From contig MKVQ01000023.1 of assembly GCA_001899635.1 (NCBI GenBank), positions 309,274 through 373,273 on the forward strand: a stretch of 64,000 nucleotides of DNA. Reading direction: 5' to 3'. Every line of letters starts with the position of its first letter. The first letter of the stretch is position 1. A program made the translations under genes and the position numbers. This stretch comes from Myxococcales bacterium 68-20. GTDB lineage: Bacteria; Myxococcota_A; Polyangia; Polyangiales; Polyangiaceae. The notes below the pieces were generated by a model. The model did not search any database. It was not told where the DNA came from and worked only from the letters and a program-made list of their open reading frames with translations. Below, one piece after another: positions 27,526 through 36,955 of the stretch.

Positions 27526-27670
27526 ATGCGAGCGCCGAACGGACATCGCGAATGGCGACGCGACCGGGTACGGCGCCGTTCATTCCGTTACGGCATGTCG
27601 GTGCTTCCACGGGGTCGACACCTGCCAATCTGCGGTTTTTCCCGCCCGATCCGACCGTGCGCAGGATGGC

Positions 27671-30600
27671 ATGCGACCTGCATTCGCATCGCACTCGACG
27701 AGCGACGCGTTCGTTTTCCGTCTCCCTCCCCCAGTTCGTGAGAACGCCTCGTCCACCTGCGAGGCCATGGAGAGCGCCTTGCGTAGTTGGCTGTCATCGA
27801 CTCCCCCGAATGAGCCGTCCGATACCTCGTCGATCGCCTCGGCAGCGGTCAGCGTCGCCTCGTCGGGGGAACCGGAGCAGGTCTCGATTCGACACGGATT
27901 TGCGGCTCTCGACGACGCCGCAGTCACCGTCGACCCCAGGGTTCTCGTCGTGGTCGCGCGCAACGAAACTCACGGACCGCTCCTGGCACACGTCGCCCGC
28001 CGACTCGGCGCTGCCGGGTGCCGTGCCATCGAGGCGGCCGTACGCGCACCGACCTCGCTCTTTCGGGAGGTGGCCACCCAGCTGGGCCTGGGGCCTTTGC
28101 CGTGCAACGTGACCGACTACGCGGCGGCGCTCGCGACCGCCAGTCGTCCGCGCTTGGCGGTCGTCGCTTCGCTCCCGCGCGAAGGCAGCTTCGACGAGGC
28201 CGTCGCCTGCAAGCTGGCTGAGCATCGAGCTGCGGTCATGGTCTTCGTCTCGGCGTCGACTCCCCCTGACTGGGCGACCGAAGTGTTCGAGGTCGGCCCG
28301 GAGCTCGCCCCGTCCGACAAGCTTCGGTGGCTCATGGCGATCGCGCAGGAGAGCGAGTCGCTCCTGCGCGGACACAATCTGCGCGCGCTTCACGGCCAGT
28401 GGCGGGGTGCTCGGAGCCGACTTCGTGATGCACGTCTCGGTGGGCAAGCCGGAGCGCCCGACGCGACCTCCGGACTCTCCGCAGCGGCACTCGAGGTCGT
28501 GACGTGCGTAGCGCTCGCTCGGCGCTCCCTACCGCACAACACCGGACGCGGTGCTCCGCCCGCCGGCGTTCTCGAGGAGCTGGTTCGTGCGAATGTCATC
28601 ATCCCGAATCCGCACGCGATCGTGCTCGATCCTTCGGTCGACTCCGCGTATCTCGAGGCGGCAGCGTCCCCAGAGGCGCGCGCGTCGACCATACGCATGC
28701 TTCGCGGAGAAACCGGGGCGTTCGAGCTCGATCCTTGGGCACTCGCACGCGCCGCGGAGCTGCTCTTGCCCACGTGCCCGGAGGACGCCGACGACGCCCT
28801 GGCTCGAGCCGGTCGTCTGGCGCGCGATTCGCGCATCGTCGCGGACATCACGGACAGCTGGTTTGCCGCGGTCGAGGCCGCAGAGGATCCGCTTCGCCTC
28901 TCCCTCCGTCTCCGCGCCGCCGAACGCGCACTCGAGGCAGGCAAGCCGCGGGACGCGTTGCGTTGGTGCGAGAGCATCGGCGACGTCGAGTCACCGCGGG
29001 CGCGCTTTTTGATGGCGCAGACCCTGGCCAGGCTCGGAGATCTCGTCGGTGCGCGGCTCCTCTTGGATCGAATTCCGATGGCGGACGTGGACGACGAGCT
29101 CGGCGCCGCCATCACGATTGAACGAGGCGAGCTGAGCTATCTCAGCGGCGACTTCGCCGCCGCGATCGCGCAAGTCGAGAGCGCGCTCGAGCGGGCGACG
29201 TCGCCGAGGACGCGATTCGCCGCCCGCGGCGTGCTGGGTAAAGTCCTCCTCGCTCGCGGCGACTGGGCCGACGCCGACGCCCATTTCGCCGCCGAGACCC
29301 TCGACGCGCAGAGCGCTGGCGAGACCACGGCAGAGCTCCGGGCGCGGCTCAATCGAGGCATCGTCCAGTGCGGGACGGGGCTCCTCGACGAAGCCCGGCA
29401 TACGTTCCTCGACGTCCTCGAGGACGCGGAGCGATTCGGCGAGCTTCGCGCGACCGCGTTCGCGCTGTCGAACCTCGGCGTCGTGGCCTACCGGAAGCGC
29501 GACTACGTCGGCGCGCTGAGGTACTGGGAAGAGACGATCCGGCAGTGGGACGCGCTCGGTGCTCGAATCGAGGGCGTCCACCCTCTCACCAATCTCGCCG
29601 AGTTACGCCTGAGGCTCGGCCTCGTCGACAACGCCGAACACGCGATCCTCTTCGCGCAGAAGATCCTCGCCGGAGACAGGGGGCCGGCGCCAGCCGCGCA
29701 CCTGCGGCTCATCGCGGCGCAGGTCGCGCTCGCGCGTGGTTCGACGGAGCTCGCTCGCGACGAGCTCCAATGCGCGATGGTCCATGCGCGAGCTACGGGC
29801 AACGTCGAGTACATCGGCGCGACGGGTCTCGTCGGTGCACGCATCGCGCTCGCGGACGGAGACGTCCGTCAGGCCGAAGCGTTCATCGCGATCGCAACGG
29901 AGAACGCCAAGTCCGCCCGAGCCGTCGCCGAGCTCGCGATCCTTCGAGTGGCTCATTCGCGCGCGCTCGGACGTCCCGCGCTCTCCATCGCGAGGCAGGC
30001 GCTCGCGCTCGCCCGCGCCGCGGCCGAAGACGACCTCCTCGTCGACGTCCACGCGCTGGTCGCCACGTGCTCCCGTGATGAAGGCGATCTCGAGGCCGCG
30101 CGCTCCCACTGCGCCCGGGCAGTCTCCATCCGTGACCGGATCACCGGAGCGCTCCCCGCGGACGTGCGTGATGCTTTCCATTCGAAGCCCGAGATCCGGG
30201 AGCTCACGCTCCTGCAGCAATCGCTCATGGAGACCGACGCGGTCCCGGACGTCGGGCGGGAGCCCGTGCCTTCCTCGAGTGCGCCGCCTTCCGCGCCGCC
30301 TCCCGCGTCGACGAGGTCGCGGGCAGACGAGCTCGTCGGAGCCGATGAACGTATGCGCAACCTCGCTGTCGCGATTCGAAAGGCGGCGACGTCGGACACC
30401 ACTGTCCTCATCCTCGGCGAGAGCGGCACCGGCAAGGAGCTCGTGGCGCGAGCGCTGCACGCCGCCAGCCAGCGTGCGTCGCGTCGGCTCGTCGTCGTGA
30501 ACTGCGCGGCGCTGCTCGACACGCTCCTCCTCTCGGAGCTGTTCGGCCACGAGAAGGGGGCATTCACCGGGGCGACGGCGCGACGGCGCGGTCGATTCGA

Positions 30601-31381
30601 GCTCGCCCAGGGCGGCACCCTCTTCCTCGACGAAATCGGAGATATCTCGCCCAAGGCGCAGGTCGCGCTCCTCCGCGTTCTGCAGGAGGGAACCTTCGAG
30701 CGCATCGGAGGCACCACGACGCTTCGAACGGACACACGCGTCATCTGCGCCACGCACCGCGATCTGCGTACGCTGGTGAAGCGCGGCGTGTTTCGCGAGG
30801 ATCTCTACTATCGCATTCGCAAGCTCACCCTCGAAGTCCCGCCGCTTCGTGCACGCGTGGGCGACATCCCCCTGCTCGCGCATCATCTCCTCGTGCGCGT
30901 CGCTGCGGAGCAAGGAGAGAAGCCGAAGCTCCTCTCCAGGGATGCGCTGGAGGTCCTCCAACGGCACACGTGGCCTGGAAACGTTCGTGAGCTCGAGAAC
31001 GTCCTTCGCGCCGCGGCGGTATTTGCCGAGGGAGACATGATCACGTGCACCGATCTCGATTCCGCCGCAGGAGATCTCCGTGTCGCCCCCGATGCTCCGT
31101 CGTGCGCGACGATCGCGGGCGCGACGACCGCGAACGCGCCCGCACGTCCTGCATCGGACGTCTCGTTGACCGCGGTAGCCTACGCGCACGTCCGCGAGCG
31201 CGGGGTCTCCCTGCATGACGTGAAGCGCCAGCTCGAGCGTGAGTGCGTTACCCGTGCACTCGAGGAGGCGGGCGGAAACATCACGCGCGCCGCCGGGCTG
31301 CTGGGGATGAAACGACCGCGCGTCTCACAGCTGGCCAAACAGTATCGACTCACCGCATCTGTGTCGGAGGATGACGAATGA
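27671..31381 (+). CDS. Sigma-54 enhancer-binding protein with N-terminal TPR region
   Basis: The 1236-residue protein has a long helical N-terminal region (about 180-860) with TPR-like repeats (GDFAAAIAQVESALERATSP, RKRDYVGALRYWEETIRQWD), reminiscent of MalT/AfsR-type sensors. The AAA+ domain follows: Walker A GESGTGKE at residues 916-923, the sigma-54 loop GAFTGA at 963-968, Walker B GGTLFLDEIGD, and TWPGNVRELEN. A Fis-type helix-turn-helix ends the protein (ALEEAGGNITRAAGLLGMKR). It should activate sigma-54 promoters in response to a signal sensed by the TPR part; no receiver domain is present. AGGA precedes ATG 27671; ATG 27767 is an alternative start. The downstream lipoprotein gene overlaps its stop codon, and the metalloprotease gene is divergent. 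Confidence 0.9.
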   Translation: MRPAFASHSTSDAFVFRLPPPVRENASSTCEAMESALRSWLSSTPPNEPSDTSSIASAAVSVASSGEPEQVSIRHGFAALDDAAVTVDPRVLVVVARNETHGPLLAHVARRLGAAGCRAIEAAVRAPTSLFREVATQLGLGPLPCNVTDYAAALATASRPRLAVVASLPREGSFDEAVACKLAEHRAAVMVFVSASTPPDWATEVFEVGPELAPSDKLRWLMAIAQESESLLRGHNLRALHGQWRGARSRLRDARLGGQAGAPDATSGLSAAALEVVTCVALARRSLPHNTGRGAPPAGVLEELVRANVIIPNPHAIVLDPSVDSAYLEAAASPEARASTIRMLRGETGAFELDPWALARAAELLLPTCPEDADDALARAGRLARDSRIVADITDSWFAAVEAAEDPLRLSLRLRAAERALEAGKPRDALRWCESIGDVESPRARFLMAQTLARLGDLVGARLLLDRIPMADVDDELGAAITIERGELSYLSGDFAAAIAQVESALERATSPRTRFAARGVLGKVLLARGDWADADAHFAAETLDAQSAGETTAELRARLNRGIVQCGTGLLDEARHTFLDVLEDAERFGELRATAFALSNLGVVAYRKRDYVGALRYWEETIRQWDALGARIEGVHPLTNLAELRLRLGLVDNAEHAILFAQKILAGDRGPAPAAHLRLIAAQVALARGSTELARDELQCAMVHARATGNVEYIGATGLVGARIALADGDVRQAEAFIAIATENAKSARAVAELAILRVAHSRALGRPALSIARQALALARAAAEDDLLVDVHALVATCSRDEGDLEAARSHCARAVSIRDRITGALPADVRDAFHSKPEIRELTLLQQSLMETDAVPDVGREPVPSSSAPPSAPPPASTRSRADELVGADERMRNLAVAIRKAATSDTTVLILGESGTGKELVARALHAASQRASRRLVVVNCAALLDTLLLSELFGHEKGAFTGATARRRGRFELAQGGTLFLDEIGDISPKAQVALLRVLQEGTFERIGGTTTLRTDTRVICATHRDLRTLVKRGVFREDLYYRIRKLTLEVPPLRARVGDIPLLAHHLLVRVAAEQGEKPKLLSRDALEVLQRHTWPGNVRELENVLRAAAVFAEGDMITCTDLDSAAGDLRVAPDAPSCATIAGATTANAPARPASDVSLTAVAYAHVRERGVSLHDVKRQLERECVTRALEEAGGNITRAAGLLGMKRPRVSQLAKQYRLTASVSEDDE

Positions 31382-31650
31382 TCCGCGCCCATCTGGTCTC
31401 GACCCTCACCGTTCTGACGGCCCTCGCAGTGTCCGGCTGTGCAGCAGAAGTGACGGAGGCACAGGACGAGCCTGCATCTTCAGAGCCGACGCCCGCGCCA
31501 GACACCCCATACGAAATACCTCGCCTCGAACTTCGGACGCCGCCCGCAGCAGCGAATCCGTCCGTCGCGCCATCCCTGCATCTCGAGAAAATCTACGAGT
31601 TCGGTCCTTTCCCACAGCCGTGGACGTTGCAGGCGGAGGAGCAGGAGTAG
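31378..31650 (+). CDS. Small lipoprotein coupled to the sigma-54 activator gene
   Basis: The ATG overlaps the TGA of the activator gene (ATGA), so the two are translationally coupled. The 90-residue product starts MIRAHLVSTLTVLTALAVSGC, an unambiguous lipoprotein signal with Cys21. The mature 70 residues are acidic and Pro-rich, without cysteines or repeats, and end LEKIYEFGPFPQPWTLQAEE. I recognise no family. Being coupled to a regulator and opposite a surface protease, it may be a signal-sensing or protease-partner protein of this locus, but this is inference from position only. Confidence 0.7.
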   Translation: MIRAHLVSTLTVLTALAVSGCAAEVTEAQDEPASSEPTPAPDTPYEIPRLELRTPPAAANPSVAPSLHLEKIYEFGPFPQPWTLQAEEQE

Positions 31651-31771
31651 GGCTCGGTTCGAGCTCGATTCGTGCGCCCAAGACCGGTCGGACGCGATAG
31701 CCGCGCCCGCTGTTCGCATCTTCGTGGGCGAACAGCGGATGCTCTTCCCTCGTCCGGCATCGTCGGTGGCC

Positions 31772-33040
31772 TCATCGACAGAGCGATGCCTCGTAGCCAA
31801 CACACCTCCCGTCGATGCACGCGAGGTGTTCGAGGCAGTCGGTCGAGTTGGCCCGGCAGGGCTCCCCACGGTCGCTCACCTTCTTGCACGTTCCCCCGTC
31901 ACAATAGGCGCCTGGCGAGCACGTCTGGGAGCAGCTGTCGCCGGGCTGCCTCGAGACGCAGATGCGGTCGTAGCAGCTGGAAGCGCCGCCCGAGCAAGGC
32001 ACGTACGCGCACGCCAACCCAGCCGCGCAGTACATCTCGTAGCATCCCTCGCCTTCTCCTAGACCGGTGCCCGCCGGCTTTCGACAAACGTTGTCGATGC
32101 AGCGCATGCCTTGGATGCAAGGCGCTTCCGAGCAATCGCCGCCCTCGTGGACCGAGATCCATTCGCAGACCTCGGCACTGCAATGCAGCACGCCGCTCCA
32201 CCCGCAGGGCGCTTCGTCGAGCCAAGTGCAGCTCGTGCCGACCCGCGGATGGCCCGCGCACTTCCCCTGCGTCTTGTCGCAGTAGCGATAGATGCACTCG
32301 TCCGCTTTCGAGCACGGCTCGCCGTTCTCGCGTCGTTGCGCGCAGACGGCTGCGCCGCCGGGGCCGGCGTCGCAATAGAGATCCCACGCACACGCGGCCG
32401 ACGCGTTGCAAGCCTCTCCGAGATTCTTGCCTCCGTCCTCGCAAATGCCATTGACGCACTTCAATCCACCGAGACACGGCTCGTCGGGCGGATTGCACGA
32501 CTGGCGAATGAACCTCGTCTTCAGGCATGTACCGCAGGTCTGGCCATATTCGACACGGCACTCACCACTGGCGCACTGGTGATCGACGAGGCACGAAGAA
32601 CCGCTCGGGAGGTCTCCGGCACTCTTCTCGATCGGAGAGACCGCACGGCTGCCGTAGCCCGAGCAACGTGGGAGGGCACACGTCGGCATGCCGTTCTCGA
32701 CGGCTACCGTGCAGTCGACGACGTCGGTCAGCGTCAGGCTCGTTCCGGGAAGCGCGAGGAGATCGCGGCACGATTTGGCAAGCGAGGGCTCGGGCTCGTC
32801 GTATCCGCGGCACGTCTTCGTGAAGACGGCGTGAGCGCGGGCGAACGCGCCGCATTCATCGAGCGGCCCGCTCGGCTCTTGGGCGCGGGGGCCGCCGGCG
32901 TCGTCGGCGACCGAAGCGCCATCTGCTTCGACTGCCAGCTTCCCACATGCGCTCGTGACGACGGCGGTCAGGAGCAGAAGGCCTGCCGCTTCCGCTCTGC
33001 CGAAGGCGAGGCGCGAGCCTCTCGAGCGCCCTGACGCCAT
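31772..33040 (-). CDS. Cysteine-rich lipoprotein (EGF/Dickkopf-like loops)
   Basis: I take ATG at 33038-33040 as start, giving an n-region SGRSRGSRLAFGR and the core AAGLLLLTAVVTSAC with a lipobox Cys; an ATG 19 codons upstream is possible. The 422-residue protein has over forty cysteines in repeating short loops of the form GxxCxxxxxCxxGxCxxG (for example GSSCLVDHQCASGECRVEYG, GEPCSKADECIYRYCDKTQG, CSQTCSPGAYCDGGTCKKVS). This repeat type is abundant in Polyangia lipoproteins and probably forms a rod of disulfide-linked knots at the cell surface. Function unknown. It is convergent with the activator-lipoprotein operon. Confidence 0.78.
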   Translation of the reverse strand: MASGRSRGSRLAFGRAEAAGLLLLTAVVTSACGKLAVEADGASVADDAGGPRAQEPSGPLDECGAFARAHAVFTKTCRGYDEPEPSLAKSCRDLLALPGTSLTLTDVVDCTVAVENGMPTCALPRCSGYGSRAVSPIEKSAGDLPSGSSCLVDHQCASGECRVEYGQTCGTCLKTRFIRQSCNPPDEPCLGGLKCVNGICEDGGKNLGEACNASAACAWDLYCDAGPGGAAVCAQRRENGEPCSKADECIYRYCDKTQGKCAGHPRVGTSCTWLDEAPCGWSGVLHCSAEVCEWISVHEGGDCSEAPCIQGMRCIDNVCRKPAGTGLGEGEGCYEMYCAAGLACAYVPCSGGASSCYDRICVSRQPGDSCSQTCSPGAYCDGGTCKKVSDRGEPCRANSTDCLEHLACIDGRCVGYEASLCR

Positions 33041-33260
33041 GGTAGAGCTCGCGGTGGAGAGGGCGGGCACGGGTGCGTTCGCTCGCGCGGTGCTCATCGA
33101 GTGCGCTCAGTGAGCCACGCGATCACCTCGAGCACAAGCACGTGTCGTGGAGCACGCGACTCAGCGGCACGGCAATGACCTCACCGAGCCTGCCGGATTC
33201 CCGGACGGAGCCATGGTCGGCGGCTAAAGTGGCTTCGATGCTGCAGAGCGAGGACGAAAC

Positions 33261-34829
33261 ATGACGCGCCTGGCAGACGTGGCGGAAGCTTCGTCGGAGA
33301 TCGCAATGGCGGGCGCGCGCTCGGCGAAGACGAAGCGACTCGCGGCGGCTCTGCGCGCCGCGGACACCGAGGACGTGCCCATCATCGTGGCGTGGCTCTC
33401 GGGGGAGCTCCTGCAGCGCCGCATCGGCGTCGGCTGGGCCGCGCTCTCCACGATGCCGCCGCCGGCGACCGCGCCTTCGCTCACGGTGGCAGAGGTGAAC
33501 CGCGCGTTCTCCGAAATGGCGGAGGCATCGGGCGCGGGCTCGCAGACCCGACGCTCGGCGCTTCTTCTGGACATGATGTCGAACTCGACCGAGCTCGAGC
33601 AGGTCTTCTTGCGCGGCTTGCTCGCGGGCAATCTGCGCCAGGGGGCGCTCGCCGGCGTGATGGTCGACGCGATCGCGACGGCGGCTGGCGTCAAGGCAAG
33701 CGAGGTCCGTCGTGCGACGATGCTTCGTGGTGATTTGCCCGCGGTCGCTGCAGCGGCGATGCGCGGAGGCTCCGGCGCGCTCGACGCGTTCCGGCTCGAG
33801 GTCGGCTGCGCGCTCGCGCCGATGCTCGCGCAGTCGGCGAGCTCGGTCGAGGAGGCGCTCGACGATCTCGGTGCTCCGGCCGCCTTCGAGGCGAAGCTGG
33901 ACGGCGCGCGCATCCAGATCCACAAGCACGGTGACGAGGTGCGCCTCTTCACGCGCTCGCTCGACGAGGTCAGCGCGCGTCTCCGGCACGTGGCGGCCGA
34001 TGTCGCGCGTTGGCCCGCGACTTCTCTCGTCGCCGACGGAGAGATCCTCTGGTTTGCCTTTGCCGGCGGCGACAACGGCCCGCGACCGCTCCCGTTCCAG
34101 GAGACCGCGTCGCGTTTCGCGCGCAGCGCGAGTGACGAGCTCCCGCTGTCGAACGAGCGGCCGTCCATCTTCCTCTTCGATCTGCTGCACCTCGACGGCG
34201 TCGATCTGCTCGACCGCCCGAACGCGGAGCGTCGCGCGGCGCTCGAGGGACTCGCGAGCTCCGCAAAGGTCGTCGACCGGGTCGTCACCGCCGACGCGCG
34301 CGAAGCACAGACGTTCCTCGAGCGGATGATCCAACTCGGCTACGAAGGCGTCGTCGCGAAATCGCTCTCCGCGCCCTACGAAGCCGGCCGCCGAGGCGCG
34401 AGCTGGCGCAAGATCAAGCCCGTCCTGACGCTCGATCTCGTCGTGCTCGCGGTCGAATGGGGCTCGGGCAGACGTACGGGAAAGCTATCCAACATCCACC
34501 TCGGCGCGCGCGATCCCGCGAGCGGCGGATTCGTCATGCTCGGGAAGACGTTCAAGGGCATGACCGACGCGATGCTCGACTGGCAGACGCAGCGATTCCT
34601 GGAGCTCGCCGAGGGACCGACCGACGGCTACGTGGTCAAAGTGCGGCCGGAGCAAGTCGTCGAGATCGCGCTCGACGGCGTGCAGACGTCATCGCGCTAT
34701 CCCGGCGGCATGGCGCTCCGCTTTGCACGCGTGGTTCGCTACCGCGACGACAAGAGCAGTAGTGAGGCAGATACGGTGGACACCGTGCGTGCGATCCACG
34801 CACGGTCGCGCGGCGAGCACGACGCGTAA
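33261..34829 (+). CDS. lig: ATP-dependent DNA ligase
   Basis: The 522-residue protein has the nucleotidyltransferase motifs of ATP-dependent DNA ligases: motif [11 protein letters not shown] with the adenylated Lys212, motif [13 protein letters not shown] (304-313), motif [10 protein letters not shown] (361-368) and motif V WRKIKP (382-387). The N-terminal 180 residues form the helical DNA-binding domain ([14 protein letters not shown] helices), and the C-terminal 130 residues form the OB fold. Length and domain order match the archaeal/actinobacterial LigB-like type rather than the Ku-associated LigD. It seals nicks using ATP, acting in repair beside the essential NAD ligase. No Ku or primase gene is next to it, so it is not an obvious end-joining operon. 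Confidence 0.92.
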   Translation: MTRLADVAEASSEIAMAGARSAKTKRLAAALRAADTEDVPIIVAWLSGELLQRRIGVGWAALSTMPPPATAPSLTVAEVNRAFSEMAEASGAGSQTRRSALLLDMMSNSTELEQVFLRGLLAGNLRQGALAGVMVDAIATAAGVKASEVRRATMLRGDLPAVAAAAMRGGSGALDAFRLEVGCALAPMLAQSASSVEEALDDLGAPAAFEAKLDGARIQIHKHGDEVRLFTRSLDEVSARLRHVAADVARWPATSLVADGEILWFAFAGGDNGPRPLPFQETASRFARSASDELPLSNERPSIFLFDLLHLDGVDLLDRPNAERRAALEGLASSAKVVDRVVTADAREAQTFLERMIQLGYEGVVAKSLSAPYEAGRRGASWRKIKPVLTLDLVVLAVEWGSGRRTGKLSNIHLGARDPASGGFVMLGKTFKGMTDAMLDWQTQRFLELAEGPTDGYVVKVRPEQVVEIALDGVQTSSRYPGGMALRFARVVRYRDDKSSSEADTVDTVRAIHARSRGEHDA

Positions 34830-34913
34830 ACCGGCGTGCTCGAGGCGCGGACCACGTTGCGCGCGGTACTCGAGGATCTCGCCGCGGCGGACGAGCGCGA
34901 GCGCGAGCGCGAG

Positions 34914-35786
34914 TCAGTACCGGACAAGAATGCCGGAGCGGTACTCGTCGTACACGGCGGTGCCGACCTTCACGGGCTCGCTCGTGAGGCGCAGGCACGT
35001 CGGACGGATGTCGCCCTCGAGCTGGCCGAGACCGCTGCCGCTGAACTTGTCGCCAGGCTTTCCGCCCACCTTCATCGGCCACGCTCCTTCGGTTATGTTG
35101 GTCGCGTAGTACGTGCTCCCCGGGCACGTGACGTCGGGTGTGGTGACGGAGCACGTGTGCCCGAGTTTCTCTTTCGGCGTGCCGTAGGCGCTCGAGCAAT
35201 CGTTGTCGACGAGGACCAGATCGATGACTCCCGATGACTGGACGACGAGCTCGGCTTTCCCGCTTCCGGAAGGTCCCGCGCTCTTCGCGCTCGCGGTCCA
35301 CGCACCGCAGCCAGTGGCCGTAGTGCAGCTCCGCTTCTCGATGATGAGCGTGTAGCCACCGAGCACCGCGACGCTCGCGCCCGGAGCGAACTTGGAGGCG
35401 AGGACGAGGCCCTCGGTGCCGGGGCAGCTTGCTGAATCGAACGGATCATTCGTCGTCGGAACGGTGCCTGCGTCCCCCGTGGAGCCGGAGCTGCCCGCGT
35501 CCCCCGACGAGCCGGAGCTGCCCGCGTCCCCGGAGGAGCCGGAGCTGCCCGCGTCCTCCGACGAGCCGGAGCTGCCCGTGTCTTCCGAGGAGCCGGAGCT
35601 GCCGGAGGATCCCGAGCCCCCCGAGCTGCCTCCGCTGCCGGAGCTCCCTGGAGCGCCGTCATCGCCCGGCCCGGGCCTTTCCGTAGCCTGGGGGTCCACG
35701 GGCGTGCCGCCGCCACCGCTGCACGCCGTAACACCGAGGGTTGCGAGCATAGAGGCGACGAGCGCCGCGCGGATCGAGGTCATCAT
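34914..35786 (-). CDS. Lipoprotein with Ser/Gly/Asp tandem-repeat linker
   Basis: The ATG at 35784-35786 gives MMTSIRAALVASMLATLGVTAC, a lipoprotein signal. A roughly 80-residue linker follows, made of nine-residue repeats of the SSGSSGDAG type, which spans the periplasm or cell wall as an elastic spacer. The C-terminal 180 residues form a Cys-containing, beta-rich globular domain (GLVLASKFAPGASVAVLGGY, ELVVQSSGVIDLVLVDNDCS, ending YDEYRSGILVRY) with no family I recognise. The repeat DNA suggests length variation among strains. Confidence 0.72.
   Translation of the reverse strand: MMTSIRAALVASMLATLGVTACSGGGGTPVDPQATERPGPGDDGAPGSSGSGGSSGGSGSSGSSGSSEDTGSSGSSEDAGSSGSSGDAGSSGSSGDAGSSGSTGDAGTVPTTNDPFDSASCPGTEGLVLASKFAPGASVAVLGGYTLIIEKRSCTTATGCGAWTASAKSAGPSGSGKAELVVQSSGVIDLVLVDNDCSSAYGTPKEKLGHTCSVTTPDVTCPGSTYYATNITEGAWPMKVGGKPGDKFSGSGLGQLEGDIRPTCLRLTSEPVKVGTAVYDEYRSGILVRY
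35476..35610. repeat. 27-bp tandem repeat in the Ser/Gly linker
   Basis: About five imperfect 27-bp units of CCGGAGCTGCCCGCGTCC plus nine variable bases encode the SSGSSGDAG linker of the leftward lipoprotein. The unit length keeps the frame. Confidence 0.75.
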
Positions 35787-35860
35787 GGCGGTGTACGTCG
35801 ACGCCTCGCAGAGTCTTCCCTCGCGTCCGACCGAAGGATGACGTCCGGCTCGCCGCTCAC

Positions 35861-35913
35861 GACGATCCACGCAAGGCCCACAGTGGTACGCGCCGCCCGA
35901 GGCCCCGCAGCCC
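35861..35913 (+). repeat. Fragment duplicating the start of the RDD gene
   Basis: Fifty-three bases match 36947-37000, the start of the RDD-family gene, with about five differences; GTACGCGCCGCCCGA and CCCCGCAGCCC are identical. The start codon is changed from ATG to ACG and no gene follows, so this is a dead copy. Confidence 0.7.
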
Positions 35914-36041
35914 TCCGCAGACGTCGTTGCGCGCGCTTTGAGCCAGCAAGCCTTCTGGTCGCGCTAGCGATCGATAAGTGACTCGTGGCGCGGCGTCGAG
36001 CTTCACGAGCGCGCCTTCGGTCTTGCGAAGGCGCCTCGGCG

Positions 36042-36554
36042 TCAGCCCCGGAGCATCGCGAGGAGATCGGTCACGCCCGGATCGTGTCCCGCCTGCATGA
36101 GGAGCGTCGTCACCTGGCCGCGATGGTGCGTCTGGTGGTTGAAGAGATGGGCGACCGCGTGCCAGAGCGGGAACTCGTTCACGACGCCGCGTCGAAGGTA
36201 ACGCAGGCTCCCGGCGAGCTTCTCCGCTGTCAGCGTCGCGACGAACGCGTCGAGCTCGTCGTCCGTCCTTGCGCGCTCGCGGCGGAGCTCGTCGAAGTCG
36301 GCGTAGAGCTCCTGATCGAGCGACCTGATCCCGCCCGGCCCCATCTCGCCTTCCGCTAGCGCCGCGCCAGTGAAGCGCCCCAGCCAGATGCGGTCGGCGA
36401 CGAGGAGATGGTTGAGCGTGCGGTGGATCGATCCGAAGAAGGCGCCGCGATCCTTCTTGCGCTCCTCGTCGGTAAGCTTCTCCGCCACGGCGTAGAGCTT
36501 GTCGTTCATCCACCGGTTGTAGCGAGCCATCGCGCGAGTGTGTTCGGGCGTCAT
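36042..36554 (-). CDS. DinB family protein, copy 1
   Basis: The 170-residue protein starts at MTPEHTRAMARYNRWMNDKL and is a typical DinB/YfiT four-helix bundle: the YNRWMNDKLY start, FGSIHRTLNHLLVADRIWLG carrying the first metal His, and WHAVAHLFNHQTHHRGQVTT carrying the other histidines. DinB proteins bind a divalent metal and act as thiol- or hydrolase-type enzymes; the substrate is unknown here. Copy 2 at 41354-41866 differs by six residues only. The open frame upstream of this start is not related and was not included. Confidence 0.87.
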   Translation of the reverse strand: MTPEHTRAMARYNRWMNDKLYAVAEKLTDEERKKDRGAFFGSIHRTLNHLLVADRIWLGRFTGAALAEGEMGPGGIRSLDQELYADFDELRRERARTDDELDAFVATLTAEKLAGSLRYLRRGVVNEFPLWHAVAHLFNHQTHHRGQVTTLLMQAGHDPGVTDLLAMLRG

Positions 36555-36955
36555 GAAGATGGCTTCGAAGATACTACGCCGCAGACGACGCGCCGAGCCC
36601 TCGCGGCGAAGCCCGTACTTCGCCGCGCGCTCGTTCGGGGAGGGCTGCCGCTGACGATCAAAGATGGCCAGCTCGGTGAAGCCCGGACCGATCGCGAAGC
36701 CGTGCGCATTGGCGTGCACCTTCCTTTCGCCAGATCACTCGGGGCGTTCGGGGTATCCGCCACGGAAAGCGCTCCAGATGTGTGCGAGGAACTCGAGGTC
36801 GACTTCTTCGGGAATGCCGATCGCGTCACGGCGCTGATTCAAATAGACGCTCCTCGATCGTACGGGCCCATCGACGGGCGGCGTACGTATGCCTAACCGC
36901 CCCACGCCTTTGGCTCCGACGCCGCCTGGAACCGCCTCCGTGATACGACGGATCC
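36555..36955. other. Intergenic with a leftward open frame of unknown kind
   Basis: No confident gene. A leftward frame ending at 36735 carries SRSVYLNQRRDAIGIPEEVD and LEFLAHIWSAFRGGYPERPE, which looks like protein rather than noise and may be the tail of a lost gene. TACGAC at 36944-36949 is six bases before the RDD start codon, a likely -10 box for a leaderless transcript. Confidence 0.35.

Noticed and set aside
33261..34829. LigD/Ku end-joining locus
   Set aside because: The ligase has the LigB-like domain order, and no Ku, polymerase or phosphoesterase domain is present in or next to it.
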